NCBI GenBank assembly: GCA_031841125.1
Contig: CM063108.1
Location: forward strand, 48,382,122 to 48,446,121
Origin: Acanthococcus lagerstroemiae
Lineage: Eukaryota; Arthropoda; Insecta; Hemiptera; Eriococcidae
Direction of reading: 5' to 3'
Length of the DNA: 64,000 nt
Made by a program: the position numbers and the translations under genes
In this document: positions 22,352 through 32,199 of the stretch, one piece after another
Numbering within the stretch: the first letter of the stretch is position 1
Layout of the letters: every line of letters begins with the position of its first letter
The notes under the pieces: generated by a model
Database searches by the model: none
Seen by the model: the letters and a program-made list of their open reading frames with translations, nothing else
What the model was told of the DNA's origin: nothing

Positions 22352-23821
22352 CATTTGTGCTAATCTTTTCATCTCTGAGAAGGATTTACACTTTGTATCC
22401 TCTATTTTCTGCCATTCAGAGCTCATTCGTTGCCTTCCTTTCCAGTTCTTTCCCTCTAGCCCATGTCGTGAATGAAGTGTTGAAAAATTGCATGTCTAAT
22501 GAGATCGGTGGGTCTTCGAGCGAGGAGATCGTGACTAGACACTGTAGAATAGCATGGAGTTCATTAAAATAATCAGACAAAATGCAAACAGACCTGAACC
22601 CTTCGGCTTCGTATGGCGCAAGTTGGAGAAAAATTATTAAATTGAGTTTTCCGTGTGCTCTGACGAATGTAACACAGTTTCGACAGGGAGAGTACCCCGT
22701 TCATCTCCTGACCTATAAACATACTAGTTTTTAATAGATAACTTCCGATTATAGGAGAATGAGAAGTGAACTGGGTTCAAATTCTGCTACGCCACATAAA
22801 CGCGAACTGTAGGAATTTTCGTATCACACGCGATTTCCTCGAAATCAACGGTTGACGCACGGCCAGCTCTTCGACAGCGGTGTTCAAATCCGGGGGCGCT
22901 TTTCCACCCAGGTCGCGCATTTCCAAACCCGCTGGCAGCGTCAGACCGCCGTCACGAACGTGTATCATCCGCGTACTGTCGGACCTATCTCCTCTCGCCT
23001 GTTCGGTTTCCGTTGAAAACGATCTACAAACCCATATCGTATAATCAGTCCCGACAACATCACTGATTATCTCCGCTGCATACGGATTATTAATGTTGTA
23101 TAACGTTTCGCCGCATAATATGCGCCTCACGATGACTGTTTATCGCGTGCAGAAAATCAGTCAACACCACGAGCTAATAACGCGATCGAAAATATGTGGT
23201 ATACTCTTGTATGGCAGATGACGGCGGCGGCTCTGCGACCTGGACTTGGACCCTGAACCACGCAGCGTGCACACGCAAAGGCTCACAGTCAGCCAGCTGG
23301 ATAGTGTTATGGTTTTGGAAACATAATCGCTTAATAGTATATACAGTGTACCGTGTACAGTATTCGTGCTTGGAATTTGAGAATTCCTTTATACGTGTAT
23401 ATTGTGTACGGTCCACCTTGATCGTCGCCGGTTGGAGACAGTAGTACCTGCCCTAATTCAAGCCGAATCATTTCTTCTGCTGCGCCTTCCTCCTCATCTT
23501 GATAAAAGCACACGAATCCATGAACGGGTATATGAATGAAAACATTCTCAATTCAACTTTTTAATCTCGTGAATACTCGTAGTACAGTAGACTCGGGAAC
23601 TATCATGACTAAGGCGTTTGTTTGGTTCGTATTCTGATGTGGAATAATTCTCCAGCGTTATGGAGCTCGTGCTCGCGTTATTTAATGACTGCGGGTAGAA
23701 AATTGTCGAAAAAATATTCCAGAAGAATACCCGCTCGGCGGTCATGACGCTTGAGATTTTGAAATTCGACCGAAAATTTGATTTACTAGTTGAAGGGTAT
23801 GACTTGGGAGTCGCCAAATAA
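22352..23821. other. No supported gene
   Basis: Mixed sequence, with a CpG-richer part at 22780-23180 where the minus strand is open at 22777-23130 without recognisable protein character. Overlapping frames on both strands at 23170-23515 are likely chance. Confidence 0.5.
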
Positions 23822-24069
23822 TACATAGGTTGTCGCTAAGTAACTGAGACTACAATTTGTACGGCCCACCAACGCTACCTATCGGCGTTTCAACGCAATA
23901 GGGGGATAATCTGGTTCATTAGCTATTGATTGAGACCACGCCGAGCTCATTTGATTGATAACTCGCTATTCCAGACCAACTTTAAAAAAACCATATTCCT
24001 TGACCCCTACAGGTTTTTTAAAGATTTCTTTAAAGTAGGAAAAAGAGCATACGATTACAAAATTTTTTA

Positions 24070-24324
24070 TTAATCATCATCTTCATTAAATACACGAATA
24101 TCTTTTTCAAAATAAACGCCATTCATGGCTATACAGGCGTCCATTCGTTCTTGCCATTTATCGAATGTTTTCGCGTATTCCGCCGCCGGTAAGGAGGAGA
24201 AAAACATCTGCGCCGCAGTGATGTGACTTCTTGATTTTTGTTGAATTGACCACCCCGTAAGGCTACCTTTAGTTGAGGAAATAACTAAAAAGTCGCAAGG
24301 GGCGAGGTCAGGACTATATGGGGG
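24070..24324 (-). pseudogene. Mariner transposase C-terminal fragment
   Basis: An 84-codon open stretch ending in TAA at 24070-24072. It begins with PPYSPDLAPCDF (core motif at 24289-24321), the hallmark segment carrying the third catalytic aspartate of the mariner DD34D transposase. It ends with AEYAKTFDKWQERMDACIAM and GVYFEKD, the usual C-terminus. The enzyme cuts at the TIRs and inserts at TA. A TAA at 24325-24327 stops the frame just upstream, and no N-terminal or first-two-aspartate region remains, so it is inactive. Confidence 0.88.
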
Positions 24325-24389
24325 TTAGGGGTGAATTGTGATTTTCTTAGAAGTCATCACCGCAGTGCAGATGTTTTTCTCCTTACTTA
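24190..24389. repeat. Imperfect inverted repeat within the mariner remnant
   Basis: The arms are 24190-24231 and 24349-24389. Both contain GGAGAAAAACATCTGC or its complement, followed by a GCAGTGATG-like block. The loop holds the PYSPDLAPCDF coding segment. A transcript would fold into a hairpin of about 40 bp. Confidence 0.7.
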
Positions 24390-24402
24390 GCGACAGCCTA
24401 TG

Positions 24403-26390
24403 TACAATCAGAAACGAAATTGACCACTTCCTAACAAATGATATGAAGATAGTCTAACCGAGAAATTTTGAACAAATTTGGAGTCTCAATATGACATGTT
24501 GGAAAAAGCTATAAAAACTACGGAAAAACTCGTGGGAGTCAAAAGAGCAAAACCAATAACTGACGACAAACTGTCTCTAGAAACCAAAAAACTTATAGCA
24601 AAAAGAACAACGCTGAACAGTAAACCACATAAAACAACTTTGGAAATAATAGAGCTTAGCGAACTAAGAAAACTCATTACGAAAAAAGTTCAACAGGATG
24701 TCACCGAATTTGATACTAAAACAATAGAGAAAATAATAGTGCAGGAAAGCGGCTCCAGTAAAAAAAAATTTTTTAAAAATAGTGAAACCGGCACTTTCAT
24801 GCTCCCAAAGCTGAAAAACGGCTCGGAAACTGAAAAATACGGAAGACAAGAATTAGTAGAAGTGGTAACAGTTCTACAAACATTTATACACGGCAACCCC
24901 CAGATAATAATAATATGTGGAGAGAAAAAGCTACTAACGAGGAAATAGGCCTGCCCATCTTGTGCGAAGAGGTAGAAAAAGCTATGAATGGACTCAAAAT
25001 AAGTAAAGCACCCGGCTCTGATAAATTTAAAAATCCTAAGGCAGGCATTAACGGAACCTTTAACCAATCAATTCAACGTAACGCTGGAAACGGGTATAAC
25101 TCCACAACAATGGAATATAGCTGAAATCATCATCCTGCACAAAAGAGGTGATGGGTCGGATATTAACAACTACTGCCCCACCAGCCTGTCCTCCAGCTTA
25201 GCCAAAATCTTCATGAAAATTTTAAAGGATCGCATCTACAATATACTAGACTTCCAACAACCTATTGAACAAGGCGGCTTTAGAAAAAAAATTTCCACAA
25301 TCGATCACATCCGATCGCTGAACCAGATTATTGAGAAAGCAAAGGAATACAAAATAGAGAGGTGGCTGATGTTTATAGACTTCAACAAGGCATTTGATTC
25401 TCTCTATCGTGATAAGCTATGGCAGTCCCTGGCAGAACAAGGAGTCCCTTATAGAATTATCGAAATTCTGGAGCAAATTTTTAGAATTTTGGATTGGGAG
25501 GGGAAAGGGATTAAAAGTTCAAAAGTTCAGGGTCGCTGGTTAAACCACCTAAGGTTTGCAGACGACATGGTAATTTTATTGCTAAGGATTTCGAGGAAAT
25601 GGAAAAGATGACGAAAGAACTAAAGGGTGCAAGCCAAGAGTTTGGACTCTCTATGAATTTATCAAAAACAAAATTAATGTTGAACAGAGTAAGGGAGAAG
25701 TAACTATGGCTAGAAGGGGTAAAAATTAACAGAGTAGAAGAGTACAAATACCTAGAACAATCCATTTCATTTAAAACAATAACATGGGTCAAATCATTAT
25801 AGTGCAAGAATATCGAATGGCTGGAAATCCTTTTGGGCACAAAAACATATTCTAAAAAGTAAAATGAAAATTATGCTTAAAACAAAAATCTTGCAAAGTT
25901 GTGTAGTCCCCACCCTGACATACGGATGTCAGATGTGGTCATTGACAAAAAAAAAACAAAAAAACTGAACGTCTGGAAAAACATATAATTCAATGCTAAG
26001 GAGTGTGCTGGGGATCAGGTTGGAGTGGAGGAAAGGGTGAAAATGAGCTCCATCAGGAAGCAAACGAGGCTAAGGAATATAGGGTACAAAATAAAACAAT
26101 TGAAGTACAGATATGCGGGGCACATGATTAGAGGAGAACCGACAAAATGGAACTCTGCTTGCACTCTGTGGATCCCCTTGGACAGAGAAAGGAATCCGGA
26201 CGACCAGCTACCCGCTGGGTAGATGAATTTCTGAAAACCTTAGGCCCTCGCTGGGGAACAACTGCAAGGGAGAGGAAAATATGGAAAAGGGTGACAGAAG
26301 CCTTTGCCCCACGGTGGGTAGATTTGACAGCGACCCACTTACTAGGGAACGTAGTCCCTAATCAAGGCAGTAAATAAAATATTATAGATT
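24403..26390 (+). mobile_element. RTE-type LINE fragment, copy D
   Basis: It begins with the last part of the endonuclease domain, IRNEIDHFLTNDMKIV (24407-24454). This is the only endonuclease trace in any RTE copy here. The linker frame 24478-24948 follows (KAIKTTEKLVGVKRAKPITD), then KISKAPGSDK near 25000, NNYCPTSLSS near 25170, EQGGFRKKISTIDHIRSLNQ and motif A WLMFIDFNKAFDSL. A deletion then removes motif B: QIFRILDW follows directly after the start of the next helix. The active site FADD at 25555-25566 is intact. The thumb and tail continue in shifting frames (LTYGCQMW, RYAGHMIRGEPTKWN, KIWKRVTEAFAPRWVD) to TAA near 26375. A short TAAATAAAA-type 3' end follows. Confidence 0.87.
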
Positions 26391-29040
26391 ACTACTTCGT
26401 GTAGCACTTGGAGCTTCTTCTTTTTCCTTTAATCTGCTTTCATACATTAAATCATCTTCATTGTCATTATCATACGGCATCCCCAGACACTCGACATTAG
26501 AATCCACATCCATCCATCCTTCCTTCATGACATTTGCCAGCTACTTCCCCAGATTTTATTTCTGAAAATCAAATTTTTATGAAAACAGGAGATATCAGTA
26601 GCTTCACCTTTGGTCCCCAAGGCTTCTTCACACCCCCATATTTCTTGTCCCATTTGATGCTTACAATTTCGTCTCGCCATCTTGTCCCTGGTCGGTTTTT
26701 TTTTTTATTTTTAAGTCGCAATGTGTCCGTGATCCATGACGTCGTCCTTTCACTTTGGAAACGAGTACTTGGAATTTTTCATATACCTTCAGCTGCACTC
26801 CCGAATAGACATCTGCGTTAGAAATGACATTTGACCCTCGGACAAGAGGATAAAAGAAGGAAAAAACTGTCGAAGCCTCGTCATATTTTAATAATTATTG
26901 TTCTTTCCGTAGTCGTAAATCTCATTCTCAGCTGCAAGCGGACGCTGTATCCTACACTTCTTCGTTAACGATTAATTTTTTTCTCTTTCGAAATCTTCGA
27001 GTTCGAAATTGAAAAGCGTTATAGTATGAATGGCAGGCCGAAGAGAAAAAAAAAGCAAGAAAGAAAAAGAAACTGTTTATTAGGTGAAAAATCTCGCACC
27101 CTGTCCTCGTCTACAATTACACTTACGGAAAAACAATTCATCCATTTTTATAATCCTGTGTCTCTCCTACTTGCCGAGATAATTTATAGATGCGTTTTGA
27201 CACTCATGACCTTCTCTCTAACTTATATCAGGTAAAAACAAAAAGGTAACGATGGAATTCCGTGTTGTTTGGTGTGAACTCGTTGGTCTCTTCCGATTAT
27301 AATAGTTGCTGTTTCATCAGGGCCGAGTTCGGGCTGGCATGCTTCGCGCCGTTTGTTTGCTCATGATGGGCTTGTACCACTGGCACCTTCGGACGTTATG
27401 CTCTGGGACCGCCCGCTGCTTCACAGATTAGATTTTCCATTTAATACTTTACAGCCTGTATATACGTATGATATAATATTATCTGATGTACTTGTATCGT
27501 GCGTACCCGCCACTTATTCCATTACCTATTTACTCTTCTGCTCTGCCTCCAACCCCCTGGACGAACTTTCGGCTTGCGGTCTCTCGTTTCGGTATCGCAC
27601 CTTATAGGTACATATTATTGTGTTTTAATACTTCCACGATGGACGATACCATTGTCTACGCGAGTGTACACTTCCCCCGAGTAATTTAAATAATATCGAA
27701 AAGCCAAAGTGGAGAATTTTAATTACGTAACGCGGGCGTTTTTTTCCCACGCGTGGATTCCGCCTGATTTTTCAGCGTGATGAACGTGGCGATACCGAGA
27801 GTTGACGGAGAGCATTCACGACTGGCTCAGATGTAAATCCATCATATCGCTGTCAAACAACCAGCGATTCTGTGAGAGGCACGGTTTAGTTACTCGCGCC
27901 TTATCTGAGAGCGAATACCAGCAAAATCAGCAAATTCATCCATGATGATGTATACAGTACCTGCATATATATTCGCTCGTTCTCATGGTATTTCCTACTC
28001 GCGCACCTCTCTTATTTGGGTTAATCCGGTGGCTAGAAGGCTCGTAATGTAACCTGTCTGTCTTCTTTCTTGGATGCGTTTCCAAGAAACTTGATGCGCA
28101 TTCCGTGTACCAATGGCAACTTAACGTTTTAGCATGTGCTGCAATCAAAAAAAGAAATTGTTATTTTTGTACTTTTGTAGTAGTTGGTTCATAGGTAGCT
28201 GTAACATAACACCATCCTATAAGTAAAGCTTAGAAACCTAATTACTCAACAGCATTACTTAAAGGTGTCGCAGGTTGAATGGAGTTTTCTGAAACTAGGG
28301 GCAGGGCAACTCCTTACAAATTAGTGTATAATGATTTGCCTACCGTGCGAATTGAAAAGGCGGAGATCATTTTCTCATCTTCAATCACGAAGTTCTATTC
28401 CTTCGCCTCGAAGATGGATGAAAAAAGTACGGTTTTCGGGAAATGATAAGAGAACAGGTATGCCAACTACTGGAAAAAATTATGAAGAGTGATAGAGTGG
28501 TATAATTAGAAAACCAATTTAAATAAAAAGTAAATTTTGAAAAAATTCACATTATTTAAAATACAGTACTGTAAAATTTGTCCATGGACTGACAGTTCCT
28601 CGTCTGTCCCTCTTCTAAATGCCTATGTGCTCCCTCCTTTTATCTTGCTTAGTTCTGTCATAAGGAATTATTTGATTTTTAGTTAATGTCTGTTTAGTGA
28701 CCAAAGGGAAATCCTTTCTCTTGATATTGATCTATGTATCAGTAATCAAAAATTAATTAAGAATCAATCGTAGGAGGCCAGATCTTGAAAAATCCAGGAT
28801 TATATGGCCAAAATGTGGACCGTTTTACAAATTAATCTTCAGCACATGATTACACCGACATCTTTTGATTTTTTAACTCTGAGAATAACGACTTCAAGAT
28901 ACAAGTTTTTTTTTTTTCATCGATTAAAAATCCTTTGAATCGCCGAGAATATTTAGCCCGTTAAATTTACTGCTGCGTATATGTTGCAATTTTTTCCCTT
29001 CAATCATTGATTACGCTGTTTTGCTGAAAAATTTTTACTT
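26391..29040. other. Long stretch without a supported gene
   Basis: AT-rich to 26880, then a more CpG-rich, single-copy-looking region to about 28100, and AT-rich again to 29040. Overlapping short frames at 27353-27689 lie in three phases of the same strand and are probably chance. No TIRs, RNA genes or LINE pieces were seen. Confidence 0.5.
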
Positions 29041-29044
29041 CTTT

Positions 29045-31190
29045 TAGGAATTTTGGGTGATTTTAATATGGTACTTAGAGAAAAATTGAGCAAAATCAAA
29101 TGGGAAAAAACAGACTCGTCAAATCAGGATAACTATAACTACCTAGAAAAATCAATCAATCTGGTCCTCAAAAAAGTAGGAATTGACAAAAAACAAATAA
29201 AAACAGACAACAAATTGAGCCTTAGCACCAAACAACTAATTCAGAAGCGAACGGAAACTAAACAAAAAATTAATCTTGTGGTAAGAGAACAAATCGAACT
29301 AATAGAATTAAGGAAATTGATAAAAAAGAAAATCAGGGAAAATATAGCCCGATTCGAACATGAAATTGCGGAAAATATCATTGAAAGTACGTGGTCTACC
29401 AAACAAACGTACCGGGCCCTTGCTAAAGGAAAATGCCTCCTTCCAAAAATTAAAAACAAACGAGGGGAGCAATTAGTGATCGCGAAGAAATAGCCAAACT
29501 AGCCAGGGAAATTCTACCGGAATTTATATTCAGATAAGAGACCGAAAGAGGGCAACCCAGATAGGTGGCAGGAGAATGTGCACAACAAGGAAGATATTAC
29601 CCCCATAAGTCCTACGAAAATAGAACAAACCCTCAATAGGTTAAAACCAGGTCGGGCCCCAGAGCCAGATGGGATTCAAAACGAAAGCTTAAAAACATTT
29701 GGGAAAATCTTGGCGGAACCATTGGCTAAACTATTCAACTGGGTGCTCTCCTCGGGTCTTCCCCCAGGACAATGGTGTGATTCAGAGATCATCTTACTCC
29801 ACGAGAAAGGAGACCGAGCAGAGATCAATAACTACCGTCCGATCAGTCTGTCCTCGAATATTGGGAAAGGGGTTATGAAAATTCTGAAAAATCGTATCTA
29901 CAAGATTTTAGATGATCAACAGCCAGTGGAGCAGGCAAGATTCCGAAAAAACTTGTAACACAATCGACCATATTCAAACACTTAGTCAACTCCTAGAAAA
30001 AATCAACGAATTCAACATAAATTTGGCAATCATGTTCATAGATTTCAATAAAGCTTTCGACTCCATATTTCATGACAAAATTTGGCTCACGTTAGCTCGG
30101 CAAGGGGTTCCGGAAAAGATCATCAAAATTTTAAAAAATTTATATGAAAACTCAAAAGCCCAAGTTAAACTGGATAAAGAAAGCGAGTGGTTTAGAAGTG
30201 AACGCGGAGTAAAACAAGGGGATCCATTATCCCCAAACATTTTCAACGCAGTCTTAGAACATGTTTTTCGGCAAATTAATTGGCAGAGAAGGGGGATCAC
30301 AATTAAAATTAGAGACCAAAATCTATTCCACTATAAATATTTAAATAACCTTAGATCTGCAGACGATATCGCGATTATAGCAAAGAATGGGGACGAACTT
30401 AGAATCATGGCGGAGGATCTGAGGAGAGGGAGTGCGAAAGTTGGCCTGACAATTAACCAGGATAAAACAAAAATCGTAACAAACATCCAACATCTTGACG
30501 AAGTCAAAATTGACAACATAAAAATAGAAGAGGTTACGAAATACTATTTGGGACAGATTCTATCAACCAAAAATAAAACAGAAAAAGAGCTAAAATTCGT
30601 AGAGCGAATGCCTGGAAAGCATTTTGGGCACAGAGAAACATAGTGAAGAGTAAAATGAAATTGAACACTAAAATAAGAATTTGGGAAAGCACTATCCGCC
30701 CTGTCCTGACCTACGGGGCCCAGACCTAGGCCACCACCAGAAAACAGGAAAAGAAGATTAATACGACCCAAAACTCAATGTTGAGGAGCATTCTCCAAGT
30801 GAAACTAAGAGACCACATAAAAATAGAGGAAATAATTAATAGGACTAAAGCCAAAAACATCTGGGTTGTCATCAAACGGCTAAAATGGAAGTATGCTGGC
30901 CATGTTGTAAGAGAATCGGGACTCAAATGGAACAAAATCCTGACAACATGGATCCCTGACCTAGGCAAAAGGGAAAGAGGCAGACCGGTCAGGAGATGGT
31001 CTGACGAACTAGTGCAAGGCGCGGGGACCCAATGGATGTACCTGGCCGGAGATAGGGACAAATGGAGGGAAGTGACGGAGAGCTATACCCAGAAATGGGT
31101 AGCCGAAGGAGAGTCAGCGAGAGGTGAATTCGCCTACCTAGTATAAATACCTTGTTAGCTCCTAATTGGGCTAAGCTCAATAAATAAAAT
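29045..31190 (+). mobile_element. RTE-type LINE, copy E, best preserved
   Basis: It is 5'-truncated in the linker just after the endonuclease domain and otherwise complete to the 3' end. The element ends in a short non-coding tail and an A-rich simple repeat (CAATAAATAAAATAAATT, about 31161-31190), typical of RTE elements, which end in short repeats rather than poly-A. It has the same orientation as copy D 4.6 kb upstream and similar domain wording, but differs at many residues, so it is a separate insertion and not a duplication. No target duplication was found, as expected when the 5' junction is ill defined. Confidence 0.88.
29053..31146 (+). pseudogene. RTE reverse transcriptase pseudogene of copy E
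   Basis: Linker 29053-29493, then after frameshifts YRNLYSDKRPKEGN (about 29510-29560). The RT entry is at 29578-29958, with GRAPEPDGIQNESLK and NNYRPISLSSNIGKG. The palm is at 29940-30470, with motif A IMFIDFNKAFDSI, motif B GVKQGDPLSPNIF and active site SADD at 30356-30367 (phenylalanine changed to serine, both aspartates kept). The thumb runs to 30640, and the C-terminal part at 30778-31146 is open (YAGHVVRESGLKWNK, REVTESYTQKWV). Lesions are few: an A6 run at 29946-29951 that shifts the frame, single-base shifts near 29480, 29530 and 30600, and TAG for tryptophan near 30727. Confidence 0.86.
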
Positions 31191-31439
31191 AAATTAAATT
31201 AATAGGGTAACATGTACTGGATCTGAGTCTGCTAGCAGAATTTCTCCATCGCCCTCCAGTTCCGAGGAATAATGCATGTTTGAGGGGAAAACACCAGCTA
31301 GACATAAAAATCACCTTATACCTAGTTGAAAGTTAGCCATCAAATCCAAAACCGAAGGTAATTAAAATATGAAATCATAAGGACGGCATCAACATACTCG
31401 TAATACATGGCTGAAAGCTGTACAAAAACTTATTTAGCA
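31191..31439. other. Short spacer, nothing recognised
   Basis: AT-rich sequence between the 3' end of copy E and the next repeat fragment. I see no features. Confidence 0.5.
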
Positions 31440-31652
31440 ATCTTTTGTATGTATTCATCGTCCAGCGATTCTTTTGAGGGTCCAACGGTAGTCTGCCATC
31501 ATTTTATCGTTCCATTTTCCGCGGTATCTCTTTTCCATCTGCGATATCTCTTGGTGAAACCACTTCCCGTGTTCATCTCTGACAGACCCCACATTTTCAG
31601 AAAAATAGTCCAGGTGGAGTCCAGGAAATGAATTCCCGATGACATTTTGCAT
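31440..31652 (-). pseudogene. Fragment of a recurrent arthropod repeat-borne protein
   Basis: The peptide contains HLDYFSENVGSVRDEHGKWF, then HQEISQMEKRYRGKWNDKMM and ADYRWTLKR. I recognise this form (SDEHGE-FHQDI-MEKRYQGKW--MLADY-WTLKR) as the conserved end of uncharacterised proteins that recur in many copies in arthropod genomes and behave like transposon genes. I do not know its activity. After WTLKR the sequence continues in a shifted frame (ESLDDEYIQKIAK) to a stop near 31436. The upstream boundary coincides with the start of the Penelope-like fragment on the other strand. Confidence 0.6.
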
Positions 31653-31654
31653 CT

Positions 31655-32199
31655 CAAAGTCTGAAGTACAGACACAGAATCAACAACCACAAAAACAGAC
31701 AAATACGCAGGAGCTATACCATTCACAGGGACACATACATACGAAATACAGAAAATGCTCAACCAATACAACATAAAACTCGGAATCAGAAACTGACCAC
31801 CTCTATCAAACAAATAAGCAATGATAAAACAGAAATAACAGCAACGAAGTATACAGTCTGGACTGTGGACACTGTAACATGACCTACATACGAGAAACAA
31901 GCAGAAAATTCACTACCAAAATAAAAGAACATGAAAAATCACAGAATTCAAAGGATGACTAATCACTTTTTGGAAAACACTGCAACGACCAGGGACACGA
32001 CAACCACAAGTTGACAGAAAAATACAAAATCCTGCGCCTAGAAAACAACACAAGAAAAAGAAAATTAAAAGAACAACTAGAGATAATAAAAACAAAAACA
32101 AAACAACTTAATAAACACTACAGCCAACTTCCAAAGCGAGAATCTTTAAAAATCATTTTAAAAATCGAAATAATCTTTTCTGAACAAAGTCGCCTTTAA
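31655..32199 (+). mobile_element. Penelope-like element, 3' fragment
   Basis: Only the linker and the GIY-YIG endonuclease end of the element remain; the reverse transcriptase is missing. The linker reads TKTDKYAGAIPFTGTHTYEI and then KMLNQYNIKLGIRN. A frameshift or stop near 31790 precedes the endonuclease frame. The frame ends at TAA near 32197-32199. No LTR-like repeats or target duplication were seen. Confidence 0.75.
31849..32199 (+). pseudogene. GIY-YIG endonuclease domain of a Penelope-like element
   Basis: The reading frame starts VYSLDCGHCNMTYIRETSRK, followed by FTTKIKEHEKS. This matches the Penelope GIY-YIG layout: the (I/V)Y strand, a C-x2-C pair, the YIG strand, the catalytic arginine in the (G/S)R-F segment and the R/K-KEH helix. 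In this copy the glycine of YIG is arginine (YIR). A TAA at 31960-31962 interrupts the frame, after which it continues as FGKHCNDQGH, a region usually ending the domain, and a lysine-rich tail. The domain normally nicks target DNA for element insertion; this copy is inactive. Confidence 0.78.

Larger units (their letters stand above)
23824..24402 (-). mobile_element. Deleted mariner element, 579 bp
   Basis: The ends are CATAGGTTGTCGCTAAGTAA and, on the other strand, CATAGGCTGTCGCTAAGTAA: a 20-bp TIR with one mismatch. TA dinucleotides at 23822-23823 and 24403-24404 are the expected mariner target duplication. Inside is the C-terminal part of a mariner transposase on the minus strand; the N-terminal two thirds are gone. 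Next to the right TIR, 24349-24389 is an imperfect reverse complement of the coding segment at 24190-24231, so the deletion was accompanied by an inverted duplication. RTE copy D begins immediately outside the right TIR. Confidence 0.88.

Noticed and set aside
22768..22800. Box-B-like GGGTTCAAATTC
   Set aside because: No box A upstream at tRNA spacing and no similarity to the SINE family.
24664..25067. Minus-strand frames opposite LINE copy D
   Set aside because: They are antisense shadows of the lysine-rich linker, giving phenylalanine/serine-rich translations.
29050..29085. GDFN-like residues at the start of LINE copy E, resembling the endonuclease GDFN motif
   Set aside because: The following residues are the normal linker after the endonuclease and no other endonuclease motif surrounds it. 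The likeness is chance.
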